Assembly (NCBI RefSeq): GCF_030824455.1
Contig: NZ_JAVBXR010000005.1
Location: 1-38,247, forward strand
Direction of reading: 5' to 3'
Source: Desulfobulbus sp.
GTDB lineage: Bacteria > Desulfobacterota > Desulfobulbia > Desulfobulbales > Desulfobulbaceae
Length of the DNA: 38,247 nt
The notes under the pieces were generated by a model. The model did not search any database, was not told the DNA's origin, and was given only the letters and a program-made list of their open reading frames with translations. The position numbers and the translations under genes are program-made. Positions 1-7,897 of the stretch are shown one piece after another; positions within the stretch are counted from its first letter, which is position 1; every line of letters starts with the position of its first letter.

Positions 1-57
1 CACGAACGGGCCAGCTGCATGGACGTCAATCAGATTGTCGGCACTGAACGCTGGTAA
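1..57 (+). CDS. 3' end of a small hypothetical protein (first copy of a tandem duplicate), partial
   Basis: The reading frame is open from the first base and ends at TAA 55-57. Its last 18 codons are identical at the DNA level to the end of the next small gene, so this is the tail of a tandem duplicate whose start lies before the window. No function is recognised. Confidence 0.6.
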   Translation, partial: HERASCMDVNQIVGTERW

Positions 58-60
58 ATT
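1..60 (+). repeat. 60-bp direct repeat, copy 1
   Basis: These 60 bases recur without mismatch at 251-310. They cover the 3' end and stop codon of two tandem small genes. Sequence after the two copies is different, so the identity ends just past the stop codon. Confidence 0.9.
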
Positions 61-106
61 CTTGATCCTTTATCAATAGATACGCAATACACAAGAGGAG
101 AACGTC

Positions 107-307
107 ATGGAATTCACAGAAAGAGACCTTGGAGTCAACTCGGTGGGATATGAGTCGTTGGTTTGGGTGCGGGACAACAACGGCAAGGAATTCAGTTGCT
201 CGTTGGACAACGGCCGCAGCGGGGTGCGCAACATCAGCGACCTCACCGATCACGAACGGGCCAGCTGCATGGACGTCAATCAGATTGTCGGCACTGAACG
301 CTGGTAA
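107..307 (+). CDS. Small hypothetical protein, 66 aa
   Basis: A 66-residue acidic, soluble protein of unknown family. The ATG at 107 follows an AGAGGAG ribosome binding site with about 6 bases spacing. It is the second copy of a tandem pair: its final 18 codons match the truncated copy at 1-57 exactly. The sequence holds one Cys near the middle and one near the C-terminus (SCMDV) and no membrane segment. A strong hairpin terminator follows 14 bases after the stop, so the pair probably forms its own transcription unit. Reality as a gene is supported by the RBS, the terminator and the duplication. Confidence 0.65.
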   Translation: MEFTERDLGVNSVGYESLVWVRDNNGKEFSCSLDNGRSGVRNISDLTDHERASCMDVNQIVGTERW

Positions 308-310
308 ATT
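251..310 (+). repeat. 60-bp direct repeat, copy 2
   Basis: Perfect match to 1-60; see that entry. The distance between copies is 250 bp, consistent with tandem duplication of a unit of about one small gene plus its leader. Confidence 0.9.
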
Positions 311-320
311 GTAACCTGCC

Positions 321-353
321 TCCCTGGTGGTTTTGCCGCCGGGGATTTTTTTT
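321..353 (+). terminator. Rho-independent terminator
   Basis: TCCCTGGTGG, a TTTTG loop and CCGCCGGGGA form a GC-rich stem with two G-T wobbles, followed by eight T. It closes the small-gene unit. Confidence 0.8.
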
Positions 354-538
354 GCCCACAGACACCATTCGACAATCATAGGAAACACCGCGAATTTCAC
401 GGACCGGCGACGGCGAAAGATTGTGTATGCCTGCCGGCAGGCTGTGCGCCTGGGAACGCGGTGGGAGTGTCCTTCTGTCTGGGCTTGGCGCGGGATTTTT
501 CCGGCGCCGCACAACCTCATCAAGAGACGGGGAAAACC

Positions 539-1750
539 ATGGAGCGCATCAACCAACACAGCCGGGCCGCAGTGGTGTTCACTCTCACCTGGAACAGCGA
601 CCAGGCCAGCCACACCGAACAACTCTGGGCCGATCCGGTCAGTTTCTGGCGGGATGTCCTGGACCCGCAACTGGTCAGGGATTTATTGGACAAGGAAGCG
701 GGCGACCGGGCGAGCGTCAAGATTCCGGCGGCCAACTTTTCCACGCCCTATGACGAGCGCAAGCGCATCCGGGTGCGGCCGCGTCAGTTCCAGGGTGTGG
801 ACAACCGAGGCCTCCCTTTGCAGCCCAGTCCGGGCCGATTTTATCCCCAAGGATTGCTCAGCGGCGTAGGCGGCGTCTACAAGACGTCCACCAGCCCCTG
901 TCGCTGTCTTGGCCAGGAGGGAGAACAGCTGGTTTTTGATCTCAACCATCCCTTGGCCGGTCGCGATCTCCGCCTGGAGGCCGAGATCGTCGCCCTCCAT
1001 CCCCCGGCCAAGAAAGAGCGGGGCGGCCGCTGCGAGGACTGGCTGGAGCGAATCAGCAGCGATGGGCCGGGAATGCAGGCCGGCTTCACGGGCGAGGGCG
1101 GCGCGCTTTTTACCCTGGGAAATTTCACGCGCGGCGACGAGCAGCCGGACAGCCTCTTTTACCGCCAGCCCCGACTGGTGCATCACCTCGACAACACCGC
1201 CCGGGCTGAAATCAGCCACCGCTACGGCGAATTGATTCGCCCCGGCAGCCAGGTGCTGGACCTGATGGGCAGTTGGACCTCCCACCTGCCGGACAGCCTG
1301 GAACTGGGCGGTCTCACCGTCCTGGGCATGAACGAGGAGGAGTTGCGGCACAACACGCGGGCCGCCGCAACCCTGGCGCAGGATCTCAACGCAGACCCGA
1401 TTCTGCCCTATGCCGAGGCCAGTTTTGATGCGGTGATCTGCACCGCCTCGGTGGAGTATCTGACCGATCCCCTGGCAGTGACGGCGGAAATTCTGCGGAT
1501 TCTCAAGCCCGGCGGACTGCTGGCCTTTGCCTTTTCCAACCGCTGGTTTCCGCCCAAGGCCATCCGCCTGTGGACGGAAATGCACGAATTCGAGCGGTTG
1601 GGCCTGGCGGCGGAACTCTTCCACACCTCCGGCGGCTTTAAGGACGTGTCCACGCTCTCACGGCGCGGGTGGCCCCGGCCGCTGGACGATCCGCATCAGG
1701 AACTCTGGCTAAGCGATCCAGTCTATATGGCGTGGGGAACAAAGGCGTAA
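539..1750 (+). CDS. FKBP-like domain / class I SAM-dependent methyltransferase fusion
   Basis: A 403-residue cytoplasmic protein. The start at 539 is chosen over the upstream ATG at 461 because MERINQHS begins just after a GACGGGG ribosome binding site. The N-terminal half carries features of FKBP/SlyD-type peptidyl-prolyl isomerases: a RFYPQGLLSGVGGV stretch and a later DLNHPLAGRDL motif, which in FKBPs forms the end of the domain (NHPLAG). The C-terminal half is a class I methyltransferase: VLDLMGSW (degenerate motif I), SFDAVICTASVEYL (motif IV region) and RILKPGGLLAFAF (motif V-VI). The glycine loop is altered from the usual DxGxGxG. Substrate is unknown. The SRPBCC gene follows after 21 bases, suggesting co-transcription. 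Confidence 0.75.
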   Translation: MERINQHSRAAVVFTLTWNSDQASHTEQLWADPVSFWRDVLDPQLVRDLLDKEAGDRASVKIPAANFSTPYDERKRIRVRPRQFQGVDNRGLPLQPSPGRFYPQGLLSGVGGVYKTSTSPCRCLGQEGEQLVFDLNHPLAGRDLRLEAEIVALHPPAKKERGGRCEDWLERISSDGPGMQAGFTGEGGALFTLGNFTRGDEQPDSLFYRQPRLVHHLDNTARAEISHRYGELIRPGSQVLDLMGSWTSHLPDSLELGGLTVLGMNEEELRHNTRAAATLAQDLNADPILPYAEASFDAVICTASVEYLTDPLAVTAEILRILKPGGLLAFAFSNRWFPPKAIRLWTEMHEFERLGLAAELFHTSGGFKDVSTLSRRGWPRPLDDPHQELWLSDPVYMAWGTKA

Positions 1751-1771
1751 AAGCCAATAAGGAGAGACGCG

Positions 1772-2239
1772 ATGTACATTCTGGAGCGACAGCAGCGGGT
1801 GACCGGAACCAAGGATCAGGCTTGGGCGTTTTTGCAGAATCCGGCCAATCTCGACCGGATCACCCCGCCGGACCTGCAATTCCGCATCGTCACCGACATC
1901 CCGGCAATCATGTACAATGGGCTGATCGTTGCATACCGGATCACCATTCCCCTGATCGGGACCCACAGCTGGGTGACCGAAATCAAGCACATCCGCGAGG
2001 GGTTGAGCTTTGTCGACGAACAGCGGCTCGGGCCGTACCGCTTCTGGCATCACTATCATGAAATTCGCCAGGAAAAGGGCGGCGTATTGCTGATTGATCG
2101 GGTCTGCTATCAACCGCCCTTGGGCGTCCTGGGGCGACTGGCGCACCGGCTCTACATTCGGCGGACCTTGGAGCGGATTTTCGATTACCGCCGGCTGCGG
2201 CTGGAAGAATTGCTCTCCGGTCCGCAGGCCGCAGGCTAA
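1772..2239 (+). CDS. SRPBCC-family (START-like) ligand-binding protein
   Basis: A 155-residue soluble protein of the SRPBCC (Bet v1-like) fold, which binds hydrophobic ligands. The family pattern is visible: an opening strand (ILERQQRVTG), helix DQAWAFLQNPANLDRITPPDL, a run of strands, W-TEIKHI and a long C-terminal helix. The start ATG has an AAGGAGA site 6 bases upstream. It sits 21 bases after the methyltransferase gene, so an operon is likely. Its end overlaps by four bases with the end of the convergent DedA gene. Such proteins are often annotated as cyclase/dehydrase-like; the ligand here cannot be told. Confidence 0.75.
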   Translation: MYILERQQRVTGTKDQAWAFLQNPANLDRITPPDLQFRIVTDIPAIMYNGLIVAYRITIPLIGTHSWVTEIKHIREGLSFVDEQRLGPYRFWHHYHEIRQEKGGVLLIDRVCYQPPLGVLGRLAHRLYIRRTLERIFDYRRLRLEELLSGPQAAG

Positions 2240-2859
2240 TCGTTGAGTTTGCGCTTGCGGGCCGCCAGCCGGGAGCGGAGGAACCAGCCGATGCCAACAA
2301 TCGCCACGACAATGATGACGATGTCCACCTGGTGCGAATACTTCTGCACCACGGTCCAGTGCTCGCGCAACCGCATCCCCAGATAAAGCAGAAAGCCGTT
2401 CCACAGGGTCGCGCCGACAACGGTGACCAGCATGAACGGCAGCAGCGGCGCCTTGCCCATGCCGGCGGCGATGGAGATGAAATGGCGGACCACCGGGATG
2501 AACCGGGCGACAAAGACAGTGAGCAGTCCCTGGCGTTGGTTGAAATAGCGCTCGGTCAGCTCCAGGTCGCGGCGGTTGAGCAGCAGATACTTGCCGACCT
2601 TGAGCACCAGCGGCTTGCCGCCGTAGGCGCCCATCCAGTAGGAGAGCAGCGAACCGACCAGCGAACCCAAACTGGTGGAAAGCAGCGCCATCCAGAGGTT
2701 CCATTTGCCGTCGGTGACCAGAAAGCCGACAAAGGGCATGACGGCTTCGCTCGGCACCGGGGCAATCATGCTCTCCAGGGCCATGAGGAAAAAGGCGCCG
2801 GCATAGGCGGTGGCGTCCAGAATCCGGACGGCGATGGTACTGATGAATTCGGTAATCAT
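2236..2859 (-). CDS. DedA/VTT-domain inner membrane protein
   Basis: A 207-residue integral membrane protein of the DedA family (SNARE-associated/VTT domain), a group that includes undecaprenyl-phosphate or phospholipid flippases acting in envelope maintenance. Family signatures are present: an ESMIAPVPSEAVMPFVG entry segment with the conserved E and P residues, GSLVGSLLSYWMGAYGG, RFIPVVRHFISIAAGMGK, and a C-terminal hydrophobic segment ending in basic residues. It lies 8 bases after uppP on the same strand. Pairing with undecaprenyl-pyrophosphate phosphatase fits a shared role in recycling the undecaprenyl carrier; that link is inference. Confidence 0.9.
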   Translation of the reverse strand: MITEFISTIAVRILDATAYAGAFFLMALESMIAPVPSEAVMPFVGFLVTDGKWNLWMALLSTSLGSLVGSLLSYWMGAYGGKPLVLKVGKYLLLNRRDLELTERYFNQRQGLLTVFVARFIPVVRHFISIAAGMGKAPLLPFMLVTVVGATLWNGFLLYLGMRLREHWTVVQKYSHQVDIVIIVVAIVGIGWFLRSRLAARKRKLND

Positions 2860-2867
2860 AACAGATC

Positions 2868-3668
2868 TCAGCGAAGGAAATAGACCAGGGCGATGGCCCC
2901 GAAAACAACCCGGTACCAGGCGAAAATCTTGAAATTGTGATGGGCCACAAAGCGGATCAAACCTTTAATCGCCAGCAGGGCGCTGAAAAAGGCGACCACA
3001 AAACCCACCGTGAAAAAGGCCAGATCCTGTTGAGCCAGGCTGTGCCAGGATTTATAGACGTCGTAGCCGGTGGCCAGGAACATGGTGGGAATGGCGAGGA
3101 AAAAGGAAAATTCGGTGGCCGCCTGGCGCGACAGGCCAAAGAGCATGCCGCCGATGATGGTCGCGCCGGAGCGGGAGGTGCCGGGGATCAGGGAAAGCAC
3201 CTGGGCCAGGCCGAGTTTGAGGGCGTCGGTCCATTCCATCTGATCGACGTCGGTGATCCGCGGGGTGCGCTCCCGCCGCTCCACCAGGAAGATGATCAGC
3301 CCGCCGACGATCAGAGCCATGGCCACCACCACCGGGTTGAACAGATGGGCCTTGATCAGTTTGTGCAGCAGCAGGCCAAACACCGCCGACGGAAAAACGC
3401 CGACGATCAGATTGATCACAAACCGTTGGGCGCTGGCCTCGCGCTGCAAACCGGCAATCACCCGCAGCAGCCGTTCACGGTAATGCCAGCAGACCGCCAG
3501 GATCGCCCCGAGTTGAATGCAGACCTCAAAGGTCTTGGCCTGCTCGCCGGTGTAGTGCAGCAGGTCGCCGGCAATGATCAGGTGGCCGGTGGAGGAGATC
3601 GGCAGAAATTCGGTCAGCCCTTCGACCACGCCGAGCAGAACGCTTTGGATCAGCGCAAAAAAATCCAT
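2868..3668 (-). CDS. uppP: Undecaprenyl-diphosphate phosphatase UppP (BacA)
   Basis: A 266-residue polytopic membrane enzyme that dephosphorylates undecaprenyl pyrophosphate, recycling the lipid carrier for peptidoglycan and O-antigen synthesis. The two hallmark motifs are intact: [14 protein letters not shown] near residues 17-30 (the E..E/Q-rich box) and [12 protein letters not shown] around residues 160-171. Length is usual for the family. The ATG at 3668 follows a GGAG site 8 bases upstream. The dedA-type gene lies immediately downstream on the same strand. Confidence 0.96.
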   Translation of the reverse strand: MDFFALIQSVLLGVVEGLTEFLPISSTGHLIIAGDLLHYTGEQAKTFEVCIQLGAILAVCWHYRERLLRVIAGLQREASAQRFVINLIVGVFPSAVFGLLLHKLIKAHLFNPVVVAMALIVGGLIIFLVERRERTPRITDVDQMEWTDALKLGLAQVLSLIPGTSRSGATIIGGMLFGLSRQAATEFSFFLAIPTMFLATGYDVYKSWHSLAQQDLAFFTVGFVVAFFSALLAIKGLIRFVAHHNFKIFAWYRVVFGAIALVYFLR

Positions 3669-3895
3669 GGAAAAAACTCCAAATCAAATGACACAAGGGA
3701 ATGTTCTGTGGGAAGAAGCGGCCCAGCGCCCTGGCGGCCGCCGCGCGTGACAGACGACAGGCCTTTACTGCACCCCATTGACGGTCGGGACGGGTTCGAG
3801 AAACCTCCTGCTGTTACCTGAAAGATTGTTCCATGTCAAGGAGATACGTCGAAAATGCCGCCCATGCCGCAACTTCGGAATGTCGCCGACGGGTT

Positions 3896-4978
3896 TCAGT
3901 TGCCGTTTTCATCCTGGTTTTCGAAATAGGGCTGATACTCGCAAAAGTACATGTCCGCGAGGGTGAGGAAGGCGGTGAGCGCCAGCGGTCCGTAGATGAT
4001 CCCCATGATGCCGAACATGCTCATGCCGCCAATGATCGACAGCAGCACCAAAAGCGGCGGCAGATGGGCCTGACCGCCGACGAATTTTGGTTTGAACAGG
4101 TAATCCACGGAAAAGGAGAGGGCCAGGTAAAAAAGCAGGGTGACCAGGGCCTGCCCGCCAAACCCCTTGAGATAGAGAATCAGGGCTGTTGGCAGCAGAA
4201 CCAGGCCGATGCCGACAATCGGCATAAAGGCGACCACCGCCATGACCGCGCCCCAGAGCACCGGGGAAATCAGTCCCATCACGGCAAAATAGATGCCGCC
4301 GCACACGCCCTGAATCAGGCCGCTTAAACTGTTGCCGATGAGGATGGCCCCGGAGATCGTGGAAAAGCGTTCAATCAGGAAGCGGTTCTGCGACTCGGGC
4401 AGGGGCGAGAGGCGCAGGAGAAAGTTGGTGAGGCGATCAAATTCGATCAGAAGAAAAAAGACGCCGATGATGACGATGCAGAACTGCAGGATGAAGCGCA
4501 TGATGTCGGCGGCCCAACCCGACACCTGATTGTAGATGAAGAGCCCCACCGTGGTGGAGAGTTCGGTGATCAATCCGGGCAGACGGTCAATGTCCAGGTG
4601 GATGCCAAAACCCGAGAGAAAGGCGTCGGCCCGATGGACCAGGCTGTTGTTTTGCAGACTCTGTTGCAGCAGGACCAGGACGTCGTTCTTCTTGGCCAGT
4701 TGAATTACTCCCGGAATCTCGGCCGAAAGCGCGCCGATGCTAAACAGCAGCGGCAGAAACACGCACAGGGTGATCAGCACACAGGTCAGGCAGGCCGCAA
4801 GCCAGGGCCGGGTCCGGGTGCAAATCCGGGAATAGGCGGGGTGGAACACGCTGGCCAGGAGAAAGGCCAGAAACAGTTGCGTCCAGAAGGGCCAGAGCAC
4901 CCGGCCAAGCATCAGCGAGGCCACGAGAAAGAAGAAAAGAAAGGTGATGCGCTGAATCGGGGGTGGGGGCGACGCCAT
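3896..4978 (-). CDS. AI-2E family transporter (PerM-like permease)
   Basis: A 360-residue membrane protein of the AI-2 exporter/PerM superfamily. The ATG at 4978 is preferred to the upstream ATG at 5035 because it has a TGGAG site about 8 bases before it and leaves the usual N-terminal hydrophobic pair of helices. Typical features are the double N-terminal membrane segments, a less hydrophobic middle, and a C-terminal set with GNSLSGLIQGVCGGIYFAVMG, the PxLWG motif and IIYGPLALTAFLTL. Substrates of most members are unknown: some export AI-2, others antiport Na+/H+. It stands alone on the minus strand. Confidence 0.88.
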   Translation of the reverse strand: MASPPPPIQRITFLFFFLVASLMLGRVLWPFWTQLFLAFLLASVFHPAYSRICTRTRPWLAACLTCVLITLCVFLPLLFSIGALSAEIPGVIQLAKKNDVLVLLQQSLQNNSLVHRADAFLSGFGIHLDIDRLPGLITELSTTVGLFIYNQVSGWAADIMRFILQFCIVIIGVFFLLIEFDRLTNFLLRLSPLPESQNRFLIERFSTISGAILIGNSLSGLIQGVCGGIYFAVMGLISPVLWGAVMAVVAFMPIVGIGLVLLPTALILYLKGFGGQALVTLLFYLALSFSVDYLFKPKFVGGQAHLPPLLVLLSIIGGMSMFGIMGIIYGPLALTAFLTLADMYFCEYQPYFENQDENGN

Positions 4979-5193
4979 GGATGCTCCAGAGGCTGCTTGT
5001 GAACGTGGCCGGCAATAAACCGGAGGAAGAATCATTCACGTCATCCTAAAGGGCATCGGCTCTTTTCGCCAGCCCAATGTCAGGACCCGGCACAGGAGAG
5101 GGCGTAAAGCGGATAGGCACGGGGCAGGAGGGAAAACAACCCTGCATAAGGCGGGATTTCCGCCCTTTCCGTGGTTGTTCGCCGGGAAAAGGC

Positions 5194-5222
5194 TTGCAAG
5201 TGCGAACCGAATGGTGTAGATA
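5194..5222 (+). promoter_or_regulatory. Predicted sigma-70 promoter for tRNA-Pro
   Basis: TTGCAA (5194-5199) and TAGATA (5217-5222) are separated by 17 bases. The tRNA begins 31 bases after the -10 box. The 4979-5253 gap holds no gene besides this. Confidence 0.5.
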
Positions 5223-5253
5223 ATTTTTCCTTCAGTCACACAGCGACAACCGT

Positions 5254-5331
5254 CGGGGCGTAGCGCAGCCTGGTTAGCGCGCCTGCCTTGGGAGCAGGAG
5301 GCCGAGTGTTCGAATCACTCCGCCCCGACCA
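5254..5331 (+). tRNA. tRNA-Pro (anticodon TGG)
   Basis: A full cloverleaf can be drawn: acceptor CGGGGCG pairs with CGCCCCG; D arm GCGC...GCGC; anticodon stem CCTGC/GCAGG with loop CTTGGGA giving anticodon TGG; T arm GAGTG/CACTC with loop TTCGAAT. The CCA end is encoded. A terminator follows after 13 bases, so the tRNA is transcribed alone. Confidence 0.97.
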
Positions 5332-5344
5332 TTAGAATAGAACA

Positions 5345-5381
5345 AAAAAGCCAAACACCTACACGGTGTTTGGCTTTTTTG
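5345..5381. terminator. Rho-independent terminator after tRNA-Pro
   Basis: AAAGCCAAACACC and GGTGTTTGGCTTT form a 13-bp perfect stem around TACAC, flanked by A-run and T-run, so it can act in both directions. Confidence 0.9.
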
Positions 5382-5540
5382 TTTTGTGCTCGTTTTCATT
5401 TTTGGTGGCGGGTGTTGGCGGCGTTTTTGTTCTCTTCGGTTGGAAATTGTCCCGCCAAGCCCCTCGTGCCGTTCCTTGCGAATCCCCAATGGAATGCCGA
5501 CTCTGTCCCCTACCATCGCCCCACGCAACGGTCTGGCGTG

Positions 5541-6254
5541 TCAGTGCAAATAGGCGGCCCAGAGCCAGGACAGGGGCATGACCAGGATCAGGGCCGGGAT
5601 CATGTTAGCCACGGGAAATTGCTTGATGCTGCAGATGCGAAAGCCGGTGGCCAGCATGATCAGGCCGCCGCATGCGGAGAAGTCCGCCAGCATATCCGGC
5701 GTGGTCAGCGGCATGATTTGTGATGCGCCAAGATAGAGCAGCGACTGCACGGCAAACTGGGGAACAACGAGCGCGCCTACGGTTAGTCCCATGGTCGACG
5801 CAAAGATGGGCGCAGTGAAAAAATCCAGAATGGCCTTGACGATCAGCAAGGTCGGGTCGCCGGTCATGCCTTCGCTCATCGCGCCATAGACGCCGGTGCC
5901 GCTCATGCCGAAAAGCACCAGCAGGGCGACGAATTTGTCCAAGAATTCTTCGTGACTTATCTCGCCCGTAGGCTTGATGAATTTTTCGATCCATTTTTTG
6001 GAGCGGCCGGCCGCTTTCTGGATACCGGTTTCCAGCTGGATCAATTCACCCAAGACAGAGCCGACGACCAAGGCCAGAACCACCGGCGCAAGAAATTTAA
6101 CCTTGACGATCATGGCCACGCCAAGCCCCATGGACGCACAGCCAAACACCAGGGGCATGCGCAACTTGAGGTTGGGATTGAGTTTGGGGCCGAGCAACGC
6201 GCCAATGACGCTTCCGACCAATATCGCCGCTCCGTTGACATAGGGACCGATCAT
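5541..6254 (-). CDS. DUF554 family membrane protein (YqgA-like)
   Basis: A 237-residue protein with about seven hydrophobic segments, matching the DUF554/YqgA family of unknown transport function. The glycine-rich start MIGPYVNGAAILVGSVIGALLG is the usual beginning; the ATG at 6254 has an AAGGAAAT site, so the longer frame from 6308 is rejected. Other family stretches are VLALVVGSVLGELI and GMSGTGVYGAMSEGMTGD. It is the last gene of a probable MarR-DUF190-DUF554 minus-strand unit; the 150-base gap after the DUF190 gene leaves room for a separate promoter. Confidence 0.88.
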   Translation of the reverse strand: MIGPYVNGAAILVGSVIGALLGPKLNPNLKLRMPLVFGCASMGLGVAMIVKVKFLAPVVLALVVGSVLGELIQLETGIQKAAGRSKKWIEKFIKPTGEISHEEFLDKFVALLVLFGMSGTGVYGAMSEGMTGDPTLLIVKAILDFFTAPIFASTMGLTVGALVVPQFAVQSLLYLGASQIMPLTTPDMLADFSACGGLIMLATGFRICSIKQFPVANMIPALILVMPLSWLWAAYLH

Positions 6255-6406
6255 TTTATTTCCTTGTGCGATACGAATTCGTGTCGCGACATGCTGCATT
6301 GCAACCAAGCGAACGCGTTATGGTTGATGAATCTGCCGCGCGGCGGCCCATCGCATCATCGCGTCCAGAGCGACAATCCGAGTGACAATCCACGACGGAT
6401 GATGGC

Positions 6407-6724
6407 TCAAGAGTCCGAGCTGACGCCAAACTCGGTAGCTGTTTTGGTAAAGAAAACCACAAGCTGTTTCTTTTTGACGGCCGCAAACAGGCGTTCGCAT
6501 TCGTCGTCTGTGAGCACCAAGATGACCTGCAGCGGACGGTCTTCCAAGTCGAAAATGCTCTCGGAGTGAAAGCGGCCGTCATGACCAAAACCTTCTTGGC
6601 CGGACAACAGGGTGGCGCCGCGGATGCCAAGTTGCTTGGCTGTTTCGACAATCCAGTTGGCCACGGATACGCCATCGTGCTCGCGGTTCTGCTGGGTAAA
6701 AAATGTGACGATATATCCTTTCAT
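6407..6724 (-). CDS. DUF190 family protein (PII-like fold)
   Basis: A 105-residue soluble protein of the DUF190 family, small proteins with a PII/CutA-like ferredoxin fold that form trimers and are often encoded next to ion channels or transporters. The pattern G-ATLLSGQEGFGHDGRFHS...F-LEDRPLQVILVLTDDE is diagnostic. It probably senses a ligand and acts with the DUF554 membrane protein encoded downstream, as DUF190 proteins are often paired with CrcB-like channels; this partnership is inference. Confidence 0.88.
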   Translation of the reverse strand: MKGYIVTFFTQQNREHDGVSVANWIVETAKQLGIRGATLLSGQEGFGHDGRFHSESIFDLEDRPLQVILVLTDDECERLFAAVKKKQLVVFFTKTATEFGVSSDS

Positions 6725-6860
6725 ACGATCCCCCCTGTGTGCGTGTTGCCCAATGTTGCGGAGAATTTCACAGAAGCCGACTGCGCCAGCCCAATTTCAC
6801 CCGCCCCAAGCGCGTGCCGGTCATGTTGTTGGCGCCGTTCCCGTTATGATCCCGGGGAGA

Positions 6861-7343
6861 TTACGCATGGGCGGCCCGTATTTTTTGCAGGATGACGGTG
6901 TGCAGTTGCATCATGACCGCGTGCCATTGTTCAAAAGCGTCCATACCCAGGTCGTCGGCCAAGGCGGCGAACCATGCGGCCAACTCCGCCCGCACGTAGA
7001 CCACGTGCTCTTCGAAGTCCGGGCTTACGGACAACAGGATCTCCCGGCGGTTGTGCGGATTGAGCTGGCGCAAAACCAGGTTGTTTTCCACCATGCGCTC
7101 AATCAGGGCTGATGCGGCGGATTTGGACAGACGCATGACAGCGGCAAAATCCTTTAAGGCGCAGGGGGCGATGGCTTTGAGCAGCAGTGCGGCATGGATA
7201 TGGTTGCTGTTCAGGTTGGCGAATCTGTCGTCGGCGATGCGCGATTTGATGTCCTTGATGACCACCGAATCGATGTAATCCCTCAGCAGTCCGTCGGTTT
7301 CCACTATACAGGCCACTTTGGCCATGAAATCGTCATTGTGCAT
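6861..7343 (-). CDS. MarR-type winged-helix transcriptional regulator
   Basis: A 160-residue predicted dimeric DNA-binding protein. The start at 7343 is decided by a perfect AGGAGG site 7 bases upstream; the longer frame (7520) adds a low-complexity tail. The winged-helix core is visible as ALLLKAIAPCALKDFAAVMRLSKSAASALIERMVENNLVLRQLNPHNRREILLSVS, where helix 3 is SKSAASALIERMVENNLV and the wing is NPHNRREILLSVS. N- and C-terminal helices would form the dimer interface. It is the first gene of the minus-strand unit with DUF190 and DUF554 and likely controls it, and possibly itself, through the palindrome over its promoter. Confidence 0.85.
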   Translation of the reverse strand: MHNDDFMAKVACIVETDGLLRDYIDSVVIKDIKSRIADDRFANLNSNHIHAALLLKAIAPCALKDFAAVMRLSKSAASALIERMVENNLVLRQLNPHNRREILLSVSPDFEEHVVYVRAELAAWFAALADDLGMDAFEQWHAVMMQLHTVILQKIRAAHA

Positions 7344-7394
7344 GCGTGCCTCCTGCTCGGCGACGGCGCCGCCGCTGTCTACGCTGTTCGGTCC

Positions 7395-7435
7395 AGGATA
7401 AGGCCGCGCTTGTTGATTGTCAATATTTATGACTG
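7395..7435 (-). promoter_or_regulatory. Promoter and overlapping palindrome upstream of the marR-type gene
   Basis: On the minus strand TTGACA (7419-7424) and TATCCT (7395-7400) are 17 bases apart, a good sigma-70 promoter. An imperfect inverted repeat, TGTCA-N7-TGACT on the plus strand (7419-7435), covers the -35 box and would suit an autoregulatory MarR operator. Confidence 0.5.
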
Positions 7436-7520
7436 TTCTTGTTACTGACATTTTGGGTCGAGCGCTCTCCCCCTTTGCCCGCCGTGCTTTGGCAACAAAA
7501 AGCTGAGTAAAGAGGGGCAA

Positions 7521-7542
7521 TGGGACCAGTTTTCTGGTCCCA
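7521..7542. repeat. Perfect 9-bp hairpin with TTTT loop
   Basis: TGGGACCAG and CTGGTCCCA enclose TTTT. There is no adjoining T-run, so it is not a standard terminator. It lies in the 554-base gene-free stretch (7344-7897) between the core cluster and the integrase. Confidence 0.5.
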
Positions 7543-7625
7543 AATTGAATGTTTGAGAGCGTTCATTGTAAATGAAAGCCGTTTTCGATCCCAGACTATT
7601 GACGGACTGAGCCCCTAAAAAAGAA

Positions 7626-7658
7626 AAAGCCGTAACCAGTTGCAATGGTTACGGCTTT
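7626..7658. terminator. Hairpin terminator at the core/element border
   Basis: AAAGCCGTAACC and GGTTACGGCTTT form a 12-bp perfect stem with a 9-base loop. Base composition turns AT-rich just after it. The left end of the integrated element probably lies between here and the integrase gene, but no attachment-site duplicate is visible in the window. Confidence 0.7.
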
Positions 7659-7897
7659 GTTATTTCATCATGGCGGAGAAGCAGTCCTTCTAACTAATGT
7701 TCCAAAGCCGTCCAACTGGTTGCAAGATGATAAATTTTAGCGCTATTTTTCAGGGTGTTAAAATTAAATGCAGTCCGATGAGGTCCAAGGAAGGTTAATG
7801 CCTTCCTGTTTGATAGTGTATGCTAAAGTGTATCTTGAAAATAGGCGGTGCATAGTGTAGCTTGATACCACTTGATCAATTTATACTCTGGGAAATT

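Noticed and set aside
1709-2950. 413-aa minus-strand open frame
   Set aside because: It overlaps the SRPBCC and DedA genes in other frames; both have clear family motifs and this frame has none.
2937-3821. 294-aa plus-strand open frame
   Set aside because: It lies antisense to uppP, which has intact family motifs; composition (Gln/His/Gly-rich) is that of a shadow frame.
5274-5528. 84-aa minus-strand open frame
   Set aside because: It runs through the tRNA-Pro gene and its terminator.
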